From the NCBI GenBank assembly GCA_032690845.1, contig CM064424.1, forward strand, positions 36,717,511-36,781,510: a stretch of 64,000 nt of DNA. Direction: 5' to 3'. Of this stretch, positions 32,526 through 44,052 are shown one piece after another; within the stretch, counting starts at the first letter, position 1, and every line of letters begins with the position of its first letter. The position numbers and the translations under genes were made by a program. The stretch is from Eleusine coracana subsp. coracana. Taxonomy: Eukaryota > Streptophyta > Magnoliopsida > Poales > Poaceae. The notes under the pieces are model-generated. The model did not search any database. It worked only from the letters and a program-made list of their open reading frames with translations, and was not told the origin of the DNA.

Positions 32526-33255
32526 TGGTGTTTTTCTAGAGAAAGAGTTTCTCTCTAAAAGGGTAAGTGGGAGAATGGTGCAACTTGAAGAAATTCAAGA
32601 CGCTCCAGAAAATGTTTCTTCTTCCACTATACCACAATTGGATGAACAAGTTGTTGTTGAACCAATTGTTGAAACACCAGCCCCACGTAGGTCAGAAAGG
32701 GCACGTCGCGCTCCTGAAAAGTTCACGCTCCTAACCACGGGGCAGCGTGACATATTATTGTTAGACAATGATGAGCCTAAAACTTACAGTGAAGCAATGA
32801 TGGGACCGGACTCTGAGAAATGGCTTAGAGCCATGAGATCCGAATTAGAATCCATGAGAGAAAATCAAGTTTGGAACTTGATAGATCCGCCTGATGGTGT
32901 AAAAACCATTGAGTGTAAATGGGTTTTTAAGAAAAAGATAGACATGGATGGAAATGTTCACATCTATAAGGCACGATTGGTGGCGAAAGGTTTTAAGCAA
33001 ATTCAAGGGGTTGATTATGATGAGACCTTCTCGCCCGTCGCTATGCTAAAGTCTATACGGATCCTTCTAGCAATTGCCGCATTTTATGATTATGAGATAT
33101 GGCAAATGGATGTCAAAACGGCTTTCCTTAATGGAAACCTAAGTGAGGATGTGTACATGACACAGCCTGAAGGTTTTGTCGATCCACAAAATGCTAGGAA
33201 GATATGCAAGCTTCAAAAGTCCATTTATGGACTAAAGCAAGCATCTCGGAGTTGA
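32509..33255 (+). pseudogene. Copia integrase C-terminus and reverse transcriptase N-terminal half
   Basis: The frame picks up the polyprotein after the one-base shift (FVARNGVFLEKEFLS is the usual integrase C-terminal segment). It then enters RT: VWNLIDPPDGVKTI, KWVFKKK and YKARLVAKGF, with one catalytic Asp in MDVKTAFLNG. It ends at a TGA (33253-33255) directly after QASRS, where a Trp codon is likely to have been. The next codons continue in the same frame, so this is a nonsense mutation rather than a real end. Confidence 0.9.
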
Positions 33256-34347
33256 AATCTTCGCTTTGATGAGGTAGTCAAAGGGTTTGGCTTCATTAAA
33301 AACGAAGAAGAGCCTTGTGTTTACAAAAAGGCTAGTGGGAGCGCGCTTGTCTTTCTGGTCCTTTATGTGGATGACATATTGTTGATCGGCAATAATATTC
33401 CATTGCTTGAAGCTGTAAAGACTTCTTTGAGAAAGAGTTTCTCTATGAAGGACTTAGGAGAGGCAGCTTACATTTTGGGCATTAAGATTTATAGAGATAG
33501 ATCGAAAAGGCTAATTGGATTATGCCAAGACATGTACATCGACAAGGTATTAAAACGGTTCAATATGCAAGATTCCAAGAAAGGTTTCTTGCCCATGTCA
33601 CATGGCATTACTCTTAGCAAGACTCAGTGTCCTTCGACACCTGATGAGATAGAGAAGATGAGAGCGATCCCGTATGCTTCGGCTATCGGATCCATCATGT
33701 ATGCCATGATATGTACGCGCCCAGATGTAGCTTTCGCTCTAAGCGCTGCAAGCAGGTTCCAATCAAACCCAGGAGAAGCTCACTGGGTGGCTAGTAAGAA
33801 TATCCTAAAGTACTTGAGAAGAACTATGGGTATGTTCCTAGTCTATGGAGGTGAGGAAGAGCTCGTTGTAAATGGTTACACTGATGCTAGCTTCCAAACT
33901 GACAAAGACGACTCGAGATCACAATCTGGATATGTGTTTAGCCTCTATGGAGGCGCGGTGAGCTGGAAGAGTTCCAAGCAAGATATGATTGCTGATTCAA
34001 CAACGGAGGCCGAGTACCTTGCCGCTTCAGAAGCTGCAAAGGAAGCTGTTTGGATCAGAAAATTTGTTTCTGAGTTGGGTGTGGTTCCTAGTGCGTCCAG
34101 TCCAATGGATCTCTATTGTGATAATAGTGGTGCCATTGCGCAAGCCAAGGAGCCTAGAGCGCATCAAAAGAACAAACACGTACTACGGCGTTATCACCTC
34201 ATCCGGGACATTGTCGCTCGAGGTGATGTAAAGATATGCAAGGTGCACACGGATTCAAACATCACTGATCCGTTGACAAAGCCTCTCTCTCATACCAAGC
34301 ATGAGGCACATATGAGATCCATGGGTATTAGATATCTGCATGATTAA
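33256..34347 (+). pseudogene. Copia reverse transcriptase C-terminal half and RNase H
   Basis: Same frame as the preceding segment. YVDDILL near 33367 is the RT catalytic box. RNase H follows with YTDASFQ (first Asp), TTEAEYLAA (Glu) and LYCDNSGAIAQ (Asp). The natural stop after GIRYLHD is at 34347. The C-terminal ending is typical for plant copia pol. Without read-through of the TGA at 33253 this part would not be made. Confidence 0.9.
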
Positions 34348-35234
34348 TGTATGAGAGATTGTGTAATGTCTATGTTTATGTGTGATTGAATAAAGTGTTA
34401 TTCTGTTCCATGGATAAAAATTATTGCATTGATTGACAAGTACGTGACTTGTTTGTGAAACTCGTTGTTTTTCATAATATTATCCTAAATGATCCCTAGT
34501 TCCTTATCATTATGTGGAACAATAATGATTCATGGACTAGCACATGTATTGATGATCAAGTTTCACAGATTATTGATATGGAGATATCAAATCAATAATG
34601 TGGACACATGTTGAAAGACTCTGCTATGATGTTATTTTGTGCCATCAGTCGTTGTCTTGAATAATGTACCTTCGGGATCCTTAGACCTGAGATCGTCATT
34701 GATCTCCAGAATGCGTAGTAGCACACTTAGGGGTTACCAAACGCTACTCTGAAACTGGGTAGTCATAAAGGTAGCTTTCGGGTATGTTATGAAACATGTC
34801 ATGGGGTATGAGCGGTCAAGATGGAATTTACCCCTCCTAATAACAGGAGAGATATCTCTGGGCCCCTCGAGTTAGATGGAATTGGAAGTGCATGGCCATG
34901 CCAATGTGATTAAAAGTTAATCACGATGACTAAGAGTTAGTCATGATAAATTCACTAGACGTTCGAGTGAATGGTCGGGTTATTACAGGGATGGCACGTA
35001 TCTCGCCTTGAGCTTGACTGATATCATGAGGCAAAGGGATCGCTGAATGCGTATGTCAAAGGTTTAGCCGATATGATCTTTATGTGTACATGAGAATCAG
35101 TATGTGCTGCTAGGTGCCGCTATTGATTTATGATTTGAAAAGGCGTTTTTACATCATTGTCGTGTACATGTGAACCTAACGGGTCACACACTTAACGGGT
35201 TGGAACATCGCTTGCCTATGTGATTGTCTCTAGT
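34348..35234 (+). other. 3' non-coding region of the copia element
   Basis: About 890 bases between the pol stop and the PPT. I see no ORF with a domain and no second gene. Confidence 0.6.
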
Positions 35235-35247
35235 GCAAGTGGGAGAT
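35235..35247 (+). other. Polypurine tract of the copia element
   Basis: GCAAGTGGGAGAT immediately before the 3' LTR; the purine core is AAGTGGGAGA. Confidence 0.75.
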
Positions 35248-35751
35248 TGTTGGAAAGATGTCCAAGAGACATTACGGATTTGATCCGTATATGAGGGACA
35301 TATGGATATTGATCCATGTGGGATTAGTCCACTAATGGGCCAACTTGTCGAGGCCCATTAGAAGGGTCTATATAAGTGGAGGCGGGGCAAGGGGTACGGA
35401 TCATCAGGATATAACCCTAGCCGCCGCGCTCCTCTCTTTCTCGCCCACAACCCTAACCGTGTTGCCGGTGCTAGCACGCCGCGCACGGTGTTCCAACCCC
35501 GTATGTGTGGATACCGCGAGGAGGCGCTGCTGCTGCTGCGGTGCCGAACGGCTGGACTAGGAGGAGACGGTTGACGTGATCGGCTCCTTCCTCTACACCG
35601 ACGCGCGACTACATTGGACGAGCTGCTCCAACATTCGCTTCCACTCCGCCTGCGCGTCTAGTGGTAACGATCCATGATCCCCTCCTTACAAGGTTTCCTG
35701 GTTGAACGGTAGAAATTATTATACGCTATCGTAGCCTACCCGTTTCCCACA
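35248..35751 (+). repeat. 3' LTR of the copia element
   Basis: 504 bases. It differs from the 5' LTR at about 14 positions with no indels. It is followed by the target duplication ACCAG. Confidence 0.95.
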
Positions 35752-35756
35752 ACCAG

Positions 35757-37270
35757 GTTACCCGAACCCATTATTCCGGGTACCTGAAATTTCGGGACCA
35801 ACCTCGGGTATCAATTTTTGAAACCCAAATTTCTCAAAACCTGATTAGCCCGACCCGAACTTTGGGGTTTACCCCAACGCCCAGTGTGAGCTGGTAGTGA
35901 AAATTGACACACACCTTGAAGTCCCATAGGAGTTAATTCAATTTTTTTCCAAGCAAAATAGGATGCATCTGGATGGTCTTAGGTTTATTACTTGGATGAA
36001 AACGATTACAATTTTAATTGATTGCAAGCATCATCATTGGCCACGGTTAAAATATATCAAGCTATTTTAACTTCGAGAGACAGAACAGGAGAGAGAACGT
36101 GGGAGAATGCCATCTCAACTTGCGGCCGCTCCTGCCCTGGCGCGCGCCGCCTCAGCCCATGCCCGACTCTGCCCGAGCCCATCACCGGTCGCCTGAGCCC
36201 ACCCCCATCGCCACTGGGCTGTAGGGTTAGGTCGTGGTGTTGCTTTTAGAGAGAATGTAAGAGAAGACTGAAAGGTTGGGGGCAGTTTGGTCACTTTTTT
36301 TCTAGTTTTGTTTTTTTCCGCTTTTTCAATGGTTTTCTCTAGTCAAGTAGACGTCATCGAAAGTTATGGTTAATGGTAGGTTCGGATGAAAAAAGCTATT
36401 GGAAAAATGTCAAGTTTGAAAATCTGTGGCTATATCACCATTAGGTTTCAGAATTGTTGTCATAACGTAATTGTCCCTTGTACAAACGCCATGCTGTGCG
36501 AATTCAGAAGCTGGGGCCCCTCCTATACTTACATATAAATACTATTATTATTAGGAAAACAAATAGCATATTCAAACAAAACATTCCTAAAGAAATATCT
36601 ATACATATTGCCTTGAAGATTCTTGTAGTCAGCATAAAGTGCCCGAACCATTCAATCAGTTTTGACAAATGTACAAGGATGTGGTGAGCAATTAGGAGCT
36701 AGGCGAAGAGCTGATGATCGCTGATCTGTTCGAGGAACTTTGTCTTATCGATCAGCAGCTCATGGTGTGATTGCACTTGTGGCTTGCATAACATAGCTAA
36801 GTGCAGGTCCATTATTAAAAAAAGAAAAGAATGATTTTTGCTGGACCATGATCATGTACGTATGTCTTGTGTGGAGTGCCTGGTTGATGAACCATGACCA
36901 TGTACACTCATGAGGAGGGGCCCCTCAGAATCGGGGGCCCTGGGCGGACGCCCTGCCAGCCCTCCCCTCAGGCCCGGCCTTATGTGGGATCATACATCAG
37001 GTGCAAGCTAGGTAGAAAATTAAAGACACAGGTATCAATACCAATAAGTAATTCCTGCCGTACGTCCGTCCCACAATAGAAGTGTTACTATTAGCTATAC
37101 ATCAGCCAACTTATATTTTGAGACGCATGCATTGCACTGCCCATTAGCAGCGATCTCTAATCAGTTACGAATCCTGACAAGAAACTCCTTCCATTCTCTT
37201 TTTAGTGGATGTGAATAAATTTCCAGTTCTGACTTCATTGCTAACGCCTTGCCATTGAATACAATGCTGC
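35757..37270. other. Unassigned intergenic DNA
   Basis: No gene recognised. There is a GC-rich patch at 36110-36240. Palindromic AGGGGCCCCT boxes near 36511 and 36914 could be transposon edges, but I found no matching termini or target duplication. The last part (37170-37270) is probably 3' flank of the BRF1-like relic. Confidence 0.3.
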
Positions 37271-38756
37271 TTACAAGAAATCAAAAACATCATCAGCTTT
37301 ACCACCATCGTCATCGTAGCCACGATACTTGTGATCAGCATAGTCGTCATAGCCATGATCAAATGTTTCGGTATCACCATTGTCGTCCTGTGTATTTCCC
37401 CATCAAAATCCATCTCTTCTTTCTTATTTCCACTGACATCTTCATCTTTAGTCTGCTAGCAGAAGAAATCAGCATGTCACCGAAAATGCATCAACACAAT
37501 CAATAAAATTAATACCAGCAGTTGTATTTTTCTATCACGAATAAATTAGCAAAGGATGTCAAGCAGCACATAATAATAAAATGCAAACAATTCATACAAT
37601 GCACAGTAGCATGTAATTTACAAATCCTTATGCCAACAATAGTCTGTATCCTACAATAAAAGAAGGTACATACATTATACAATCCACCAACAGCTTCTAC
37701 ATTGATCTTTGACATAAGTCCCTGCGAGAAGACATTGTATGTGTAATTTTAGTATGTAGATATATACAAGATCTGATGTCAAAATAGCTTTTATGTGTGA
37801 CCGAATAGAGTTAGTACCTTCCGTTTCAACATGTTATAAGTTGCTTCTGCTGGCGTTTGAGCAGGTGATGATGTTTTAGCATCCTCATTACGTTTTGGTT
37901 TTTGCATTTGAAAGGTCCACGGTTAACCCCATGAACTAAATATAAAATGATAAGCAAATGTGCATGATACACAGCAAGCTTAATTGCACAAAAACTTGAC
38001 GTACTTTTTTCTTTCCATCTTCAATACCCACGCCTCTAGCTGCCATTTCAGCTGCCAATGCTTCCTTAGTGGCTTGTTCCTGCAAAAGAAATCGGCATAC
38101 AATTGCGCCACAAAAAAAAAAAGAAGTACTACAGTGATCGAGTTACAATCAGCTTATAATTACCTCAAGGTATTCTTTGTTCATTTCCTCCTAGATAATT
38201 TTTTTTGTATTGCTTTTCTTCCTCATTGTGTAGGTAGCAATCCACCTACAAAAATGAATAGATACAGCAAGCGAAACAATGCATGGTCACCTCTCAACCT
38301 CAAACAACAAGTACCATAGAAAGCTTGAGGTGAAAAGAGTTAAGGATATAGTAGTAAATTAGGACTCTAATTGTAGAGTCCTTATCCTAGTCTAGACTTG
38401 AATCATATCTCCCCCTATATATGTAACCCAATGGGTCTATTATCAATTATCAATACAATCATCTATTATTCCTAACAAAAAGAATGATAAGAAAATGCTC
38501 ATACATAGAAACCTTTATACTCCACATCATCCATATCAGAAAGACTTTCTGGATCTTCATCACCTTTAAACTTTTCACCTAAAGATGCAAGATGTTGCAA
38601 ATATGAACTTAATAAGGATTTGAAATCGGAAAACTGAATTGAACTAACTGTTGAGTAGAATGGTGCAGAGAGTAATAAACCTCCACCTTCAGTATCTTTG
38701 GATGGTAGAGTCATTTGTGATTTCCGCAGACTTACTGGGCAAAATTCGATCTCCAC
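37271..38756 (-). pseudogene. BRF1-like (TFIIIB subunit) gene relic, C-terminal exons
   Basis: Minus-strand exons with splice signals. The first, about 38505-38756, ends in an acidic DPESLSDMDDVE stretch. The next are 38164-38245 (...EEMNKEYLE), 38005-38079 (EQATKEALAAEMAARG...GKKK), 37818-37907 (...TPAEATYNMLKRK), 37674-37721 (GLMSKINVEAVGGLYN) and 37271-37452 (acidic, Asp/Gly/Tyr-rich, stop at 37271). The NKEYLEEQ helix and the SKIN segment are hallmarks of the BRF1 C-terminal domain, which binds TBP in RNA polymerase III initiation. Exon 38164-38245 has an extra A in an A-run and a TAG where Trp is likely. The acceptor at 37908 is AA instead of AG. The last exon needs a one-base shift. No N-terminal zinc ribbon or cyclin folds lie upstream, so it is a fragment. 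Family assignment is from recalled motifs, not an alignment. Confidence 0.65.
38338..38477 (+). mobile_element. 140-bp solo LTR in a BRF1-relic intron
   Basis: AGTTAAGG...CCTAACA with a TATA-like CCCTATATATG inside and perfect 5-bp flanks AAAAG at 38333-38337 and 38478-38482. The 3' end CCTAACA fits a retrotransposon LTR; the 5' end appears to have changed from TG to AG. The size suits a short copia or TRIM LTR. It lies in the intron between the exons at 38164-38245 and 38505-38756. Confidence 0.55.
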
Positions 38757-39159
38757 TTGTATCCTGATTAGAAAAGTTAGAAAGTTCCTATAGAAGAGAA
38801 GAGAAGAAAAACATCACACAAAACAATTCTAAAAGAAAAGGCTAGAGAAAAAGTAACATGTATGGGATCCACTCGATTGCAATAATACAAATAGCAGTAA
38901 AATAGATTTTACAGGTAAATGTTCCATTTGATGACTACAACAGCTAGGTGTTCCTGTACATAGATTCAAGTGGACTTCTATTCAGGATGTAAATGATCCT
39001 GAGCCAACCACCTTTATACTCTTATAGAGCTTCTGCAACCACAATGAATGTACTCATTTCTATTTTCTGGGTGTCACTTTGCTAAGTCCATTTGGTGAAT
39101 TATCTACTTCACCCTAGCTTTAAATTTCAAACAACCGAGAAATGTTGCTCACATCACAA
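38757..39159. other. Unassigned DNA upstream of the BRF1-like relic
   Basis: No exon, ORF or repeat that I can support. Earlier BRF1 exons are absent here. Confidence 0.35.
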
Positions 39160-39640
39160 GGAGATAGCTGGCTTAGTAGAGTGCAACATAAGAGATCGTG
39201 TCGGGAATGAGGACATAAGAGAGAGACTTGGGTGGCAACAGTTGAGTAGGTTGCACAACATTGTTTGAGGTTTGGACATATCCAACAGACACCGCAAGAG
39301 GCACTAGTACGTAGCCGGATAATAAGATGGAGCAATAATGTGAAGCAAAGCAGAAGAAGACCAAATTTGACATGCAAGGAGTCCGTGAAGCAAGATACGA
39401 AGGATTGGAATATCGTCAAGGAACTAGCCATAGATAGGAACGTGTGGAAGATAGCTAATCACATGCTAGAACCTTGAGTTTGCGTTTCCACTCTTTTTAG
39501 TTGGGTTTATTATTATCCTTCTCCCCCACTTTTTCTTCCTTTCCATCATGCTTTATTTGTGTTTGTCCTCGTGTTTTGGCTCTTCTGGGTTTCATCTCTA
39601 GCCTACCTCAATTCACTTTAGATTAAAAAGCATTGTTGTT
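39160..39640 (+). mobile_element. 3' end of a LINE (non-LTR retrotransposon)
   Basis: A frame at 39265-39477 matches the extreme C-terminus of plant L1-type RT ORF2: a RFGHIQQTP segment, an R-R-R-P-N-L-T-C/W-E-E/S-S-V-K box, and DWNIVKELAIDRNVWKIA before a final stop. Upstream bases (NEDIRERLG in another frame) continue the same protein with indels. Downstream is a short 3' UTR ending in a TTG/GTT simple repeat at about 39620-39660, the usual tail of grass LINEs. The element is strongly 5'-truncated. Confidence 0.7.
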
Positions 39641-41239
39641 GTTGTGGTGGTGGTGGTGGTTATGACTCAGTGATAGAGCCTTTGACAAGAAACCTATAAC
39701 AATATTTCTACAGGAACATTTCAAGGCATTTCAAGGATCATAGTGGTTAAGGTTCTGGAGGTTGCTTGGGACTGCAACAATGGGTGGTGGTTTAATAAAA
39801 GATTGTATTTGATGTTCTGCATAGTCTACTAGTCTTTCATAGTTTTATTTTCCAAAGTCAACAAAGAGCTCTGATGATGATGTGATAAGCAACTTCAGAA
39901 CTATCCATTGGACAATACAGTGATACACATGGTCAGAACTCCCCATTTTCTTTAAAAAATTGAAGAAAAACTCGACCGGTGGGGGTAAGACCGCCCCATG
40001 GCTTTTCTTTGATAGAGAAGCTCAACCTTCCCGGGGCAAGAAAATCCACGAACCCTGGTCCCATCCTCAAAGAGCCACCCGGTTCGGGCCTTAACCCATT
40101 CTTTGAGCCCACCACATATATTAGGACCTGCCCACCATAGGTCGGTTTCAACCAAGTAAATGGGAGTGAGTGAATTTTTTAATTTTCTATAAATTATGCA
40201 GCACTTAAGGATTGAACCCTGTGTGCAAGCTCCCCAACCAGTGGTACACCATGAACTCCTTTGCATTTTCTCAAAAGAAAATCAAAGAATTAAAGAATAT
40301 CCCTTTTGTGGTGAAAGGTGCCTTTATATTAACAACATTATAAAGGCCTTTGTACTGAATTGGGGTAAGGCTATTCTCCACTATCTAAAAAGGCAACTAC
40401 TAGATATCATCATCTCATCTAGGGTATATTACCACCAAACCCCACCTAATCACTACCTAGATACTAGAGGCACTCCACGTAATCAGTGCCCAGCATCTTT
40501 TAAAAATAATGGTTCGTCCTAATCTTATGATTTGCTATCAAGTTAGGTATAGGTAATCCTGAGCCATGCTGCTTCATCTATTCTCTGCCACTTCATATAT
40601 CCATCAAATGTGTCAAGACCGGCAATATAGGGTAGTTTACTTATTATCTGCACGAGATCAAGAGATGATGGTAAAAAGATCTGTTCTAGATAGGTCTGGG
40701 CCTCCCGAACGATAATTACCCTACATCCTATATTCTGTGGTATTATATTGATATGTCTAGATTATAAATCTAGTTGAGAGTTGATGATTATCCCTATGAG
40801 GGGGTCCCTACCCACCATAAATATCTCGGCGGGGGGGGGGGGGGGGGGGGGGGGGTAGGATTACATGGTATAAGTCTAGGTCAGTCTACTATACATATCC
40901 AAATCTCACGATCAAGCGGAGGAACATGGAAACCCGGGTGGCTTGTGGGAATAACTCGACTAAGATTATACTCAAACGATGTAGCTGGATGTGGCCTCTG
41001 GACCTTGCCGACGTGGTGGAGCTGCAATGGCAACGCCACATCGAGCCAAGGAATTAGATAGCTAAAACCTAAACAAATCCATGATACCTAAACTAAAAGT
41101 TGAGCCTCTACTTATATCTGCAAGGCCGGTGCAACCAACTAACTAACAATGTTTATCCTCCTAGACGAATGTTAACTACGCCAGATCTTTATTTTGTCTG
41201 GCGCCAAGTCATGTCTGGTCCTTCTCCTTGTGGCATCGG
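39641..41239. other. Unassigned repetitive DNA with a long G run
   Basis: No coding sequence I can support. It has a GGT microsatellite directly after the LINE tail and a run of about 25 G at 40831-40855, which may be an assembly or sequencing feature. Short frames here lack domains. Confidence 0.3.
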
Positions 41240-41841
41240 TACTGAAGGCCCCACATGACATCCCCCCAGACAATCAGCTCATCCTCGAGCTGGAAAGCCA
41301 GGTAGAGCCTCCTGGACTCCGTCAATGCGACCCAGGTTGCATTTGCTACAGGCTACCTGACCCACTGCACCAATAGCTAATGTTGTCCAAAAGCAAGCTC
41401 GCTCTTGATAACCGCAGCGGGTGACAAACATGCCTGATCATGAGGAATAGGTGGAAGTATGCCCGACAACATCGGCTGACCCCCATGGTACAACTTCAAG
41501 AGACCAATATGAAACACATCATGAAGTTTAGCACCTGTCGGTAGCTCAAGCATGTATGCCACATCTCCAATGCGCTCCAACACCTTGAATGGCCCATAGA
41601 ATTTTGGCCCTAGCTTGCCACGGCCCCTAACATCCATCGACGTAGCGGGTCATTGCAGCAAGCAAAGCCAAACCCACTAACCCACCATAAACTCCACCTC
41701 ATGATTCTTGCAGTCATATAGAAGCTTGTAATCCTACTGCACTTGTTCTAGCCGATCATGAATCTCCATTAGAAACTCATCCCATTCTAACCGGTGCACC
41801 GCGGGTAGGCGCGCCTGGCCCGGCACATACGTGCAAACAGA
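41240..41841 (-). pseudogene. Chromovirus integrase C-terminus and chromodomain (fragment)
   Basis: Minus-strand codons from the end of a Ty3/gypsy polyprotein. The segment up to 41638 has several stops but keeps the linker helices. 41377-41637 is open and carries GKLGPKFYGPFKVLERIGDV and LHDVFHIGLLK, the integrase C-terminal module. 41270-41376 shows remnants of a chromodomain with W in VQW and ATW, then FQLEDE. It is the downstream half of the integrase whose upstream half is at 43729-44052; the solo LTR between them split it. Confidence 0.75.
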
Positions 41842-43723
41842 TGTTGGTGGTTCCTATGTACTCGTTTTATATGCCAATAACCACTAATATCATACTATAT
41901 TCTCATCATAATCATGTGTTTTACCTTTAATATTGACAATTTCTACATGTAGTGTTGTTTTAGTGCTTTATTTCAGAAACAGGTAAAAAGACGATAAAAT
42001 TACTCTTATATGAGAAGTACTGATATGAAGCCCGACTCACCGTGCAAGGAGGGCTTCCCACTAGCCCATGAAGCTTACAAGACACACCTGGATGTCCATG
42101 AGGTCCAATGCGCAAGCCTAAGGTCGAGGCCCAATGCTTAAGTATTTCTAGAAGGTTTATCCGAAAGGAAAGTTTAATTCGTTGAGTCCAGAAACAACAC
42201 TGTATTGTCACGTGATTTCAGAGCCCAAGATATGGTCAAATAGGAAATCTCAGAATAGCAAAGTTGAAGACCTCGTCCAGAGATTTCCGAAACATATATG
42301 ATTTTCATTTATTGAACTCTAGAGCTAGGAGATATGTGCCTCGCAAGGCAGGCTGCACAGAGGAATCCGAATCAGGACAGATATTTTGGTATCGCAATTT
42401 TGGTTATCTAAACATCTGAATCTGAGGATCAAAATAATACCAAAGCTGTAGATATTTTCAAGAGCTACGAGATAGAGTCCTGGTTTGCCTCATTTGGATT
42501 CCGGAAGCAACAGTTATGATTAAAGTAAGTCGGTGCAGTTTATGGAAGGTACGAAACCGACATGGATTCAATCTCTATGAGCTAAACTTGGAGGCCAAGC
42601 AAGGGACGATGTAACCAGAGGCTATATAAACACCTATATGACGTCCAATACCAGGGGACACGAAGGAGAAGTGGAAGAATTAGGCTATAGGAGCCACTGC
42701 ATATCGCTAGGAGGCCGTCGGAGTTGAAGAGTCACCAAATTGAAGAGATGTAGTCTAGTCGGGTAGGGACCCTACGTGGTTCACTACACCGAAGCTAGGA
42801 GAAATAGAGCCATGTATCTTAGGAGTCATCAATGGTGCATCAAGGCGGCGCTGATCGGCGCACCAATTGAGCCGATCAGTGCGCCCTCGACGATGATGAA
42901 TATTGGTACAGTTATGGATTCATGTTATCTATCTTGATTCTATCCTTGGCTGCAATTTGTGTTCGTCTGGATTGATTAATCTTACATATGCTTATTGAGT
43001 TGCATAGTTCTAGGACAAGTATTTAGATGCTCTCTTAATCATGGTGATTAGGCTAGTATTTGGATCTTTTATGAATCATGATTGCTTGATAATGCTAGGG
43101 TGTGGTTTAGTTGTGACAGAGCTAAGCTTGCGCAGCACTTTTAGATAGTCAAGTAGGGTTAAGATACTTGTGCAATTAAGGGTTTCCTCTCGGCAGCGAT
43201 AAATCAGGAGCCGCTCGGAAAGGCGGGTGGTCTTGCTCATCTTCAATGTTTAACGATTGTTTAAAGTGCCAAGTAAGCTAGGATTAAGATGATAACGACT
43301 ATTGCTTCAGTGCCGATCGGCACACCAGTTGCACTGATCGGCACAGCCTTTCTCCGACCGCTAGATGCATATAGGCTAACTCTAGGTGATACTCCATGGT
43401 CGATGTGTATGCTCCTACTCCCACAAGTCTTGGCTAACTAAGCATCAGGCGCACTTTCACTTAGGTAAGCCTTCGCACCGATCGGTGCACCAGTTGAGCC
43501 AATCGGCGCATCCTTCAATCTTCACTTCTTTTCATGCTCACGTATGTGCAATATGTATTTTATGCTAGGATTGATTTGTTAGACAAAATAGTAAACTCTA
43601 AACACCGTTCTCTTGCTGATCCTTGTGGATTCGATCAAACCATGGAATACTCTAAGGGAAAAAGTGCTACAATGTACACCGTCCTCTTGTGGTATATAAG
43701 TGGATGCATAGTAACGACCAACA
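41842..43723 (+). mobile_element. Solo LTR of the element-2 Athila-like family
   Basis: 1882 bases, TGTTGG...CCAACA, with target duplication ACAGA at 41837-41841 and 43724-43728. In reverse complement it aligns along its whole length with the LTRs of element 2. It contains palindrome pairs with cores at 42852/42873, 43314/43335 and 43479/43500, all 21 bp apart. It keeps the long form of the region deleted in element 2's LTRs. It interrupts a chromovirus integrase. Confidence 0.92.
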
Positions 43724-43728
43724 ACAGA

Positions 43729-44052
43729 CGGTGGGTCACGGTCGTAAACTACCCGCAAATGGAGTCGTGCGTGGGACGTTTGGTACCCGGAGTTCTAGCA
43801 GAATTATGCCCAATGTAGTCAGTTGAGCCATTGTCATGGGCGATCACCAATTAGGCAGTGGAGGTACACGGTGATGATCTTGTTGGTGGCTTTGGTTTGA
43901 CCATCTAAGTGGGGGTGGAAGGCAGACGTCATGTTGAACTGGACTCCTTCCAATGAGAACAGCTTCTTCCAGAAATTGCTGGTGAGTACCAGGTCCCAGT
44001 CACTGATGATGGAGTTAGGGATTCGGTGGAGACGTGATAAGGACATCACCAT
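43729..44052 (-). pseudogene. Chromovirus integrase core (fragment)
   Basis: An open frame at 43834-44052 with LHRIPNSIISDWDLVLTSNFW (D of the catalytic triad), then FHPHLDGQTKATNKII containing the region of the catalytic Glu (here Lys-Ala follow DGQT, so the Glu is lost). The remaining bases to 43729 continue the protein with stops. The upstream end is truncated near 44050. With the loss of the Glu and the split by a solo LTR it is long dead. Confidence 0.75.

Larger units (their letters stand above)
28494..35751 (+). mobile_element. Full-length Ty1/copia retrotransposon
   Basis: 504-base LTRs at 28494-28997 and 35248-35751, target duplication ACCAG at 28489-28493 and 35752-35756, initiator-Met PBS, PPT, and one gag-pol reading direction. 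Domain order is gag, protease, integrase, RT, RNase H, which defines copia. By eye the LTRs differ at about 14 positions, mostly transitions. One frameshift and one nonsense codon break the polyprotein. I do not assign a copia lineage. Confidence 0.95.

Noticed and set aside
36500..36990. DNA transposon bounded by AGGGGCCCCT boxes
   Set aside because: The boxes are palindromes about 400 bases apart, but no terminal inverted repeats beyond them or target duplication could be found.
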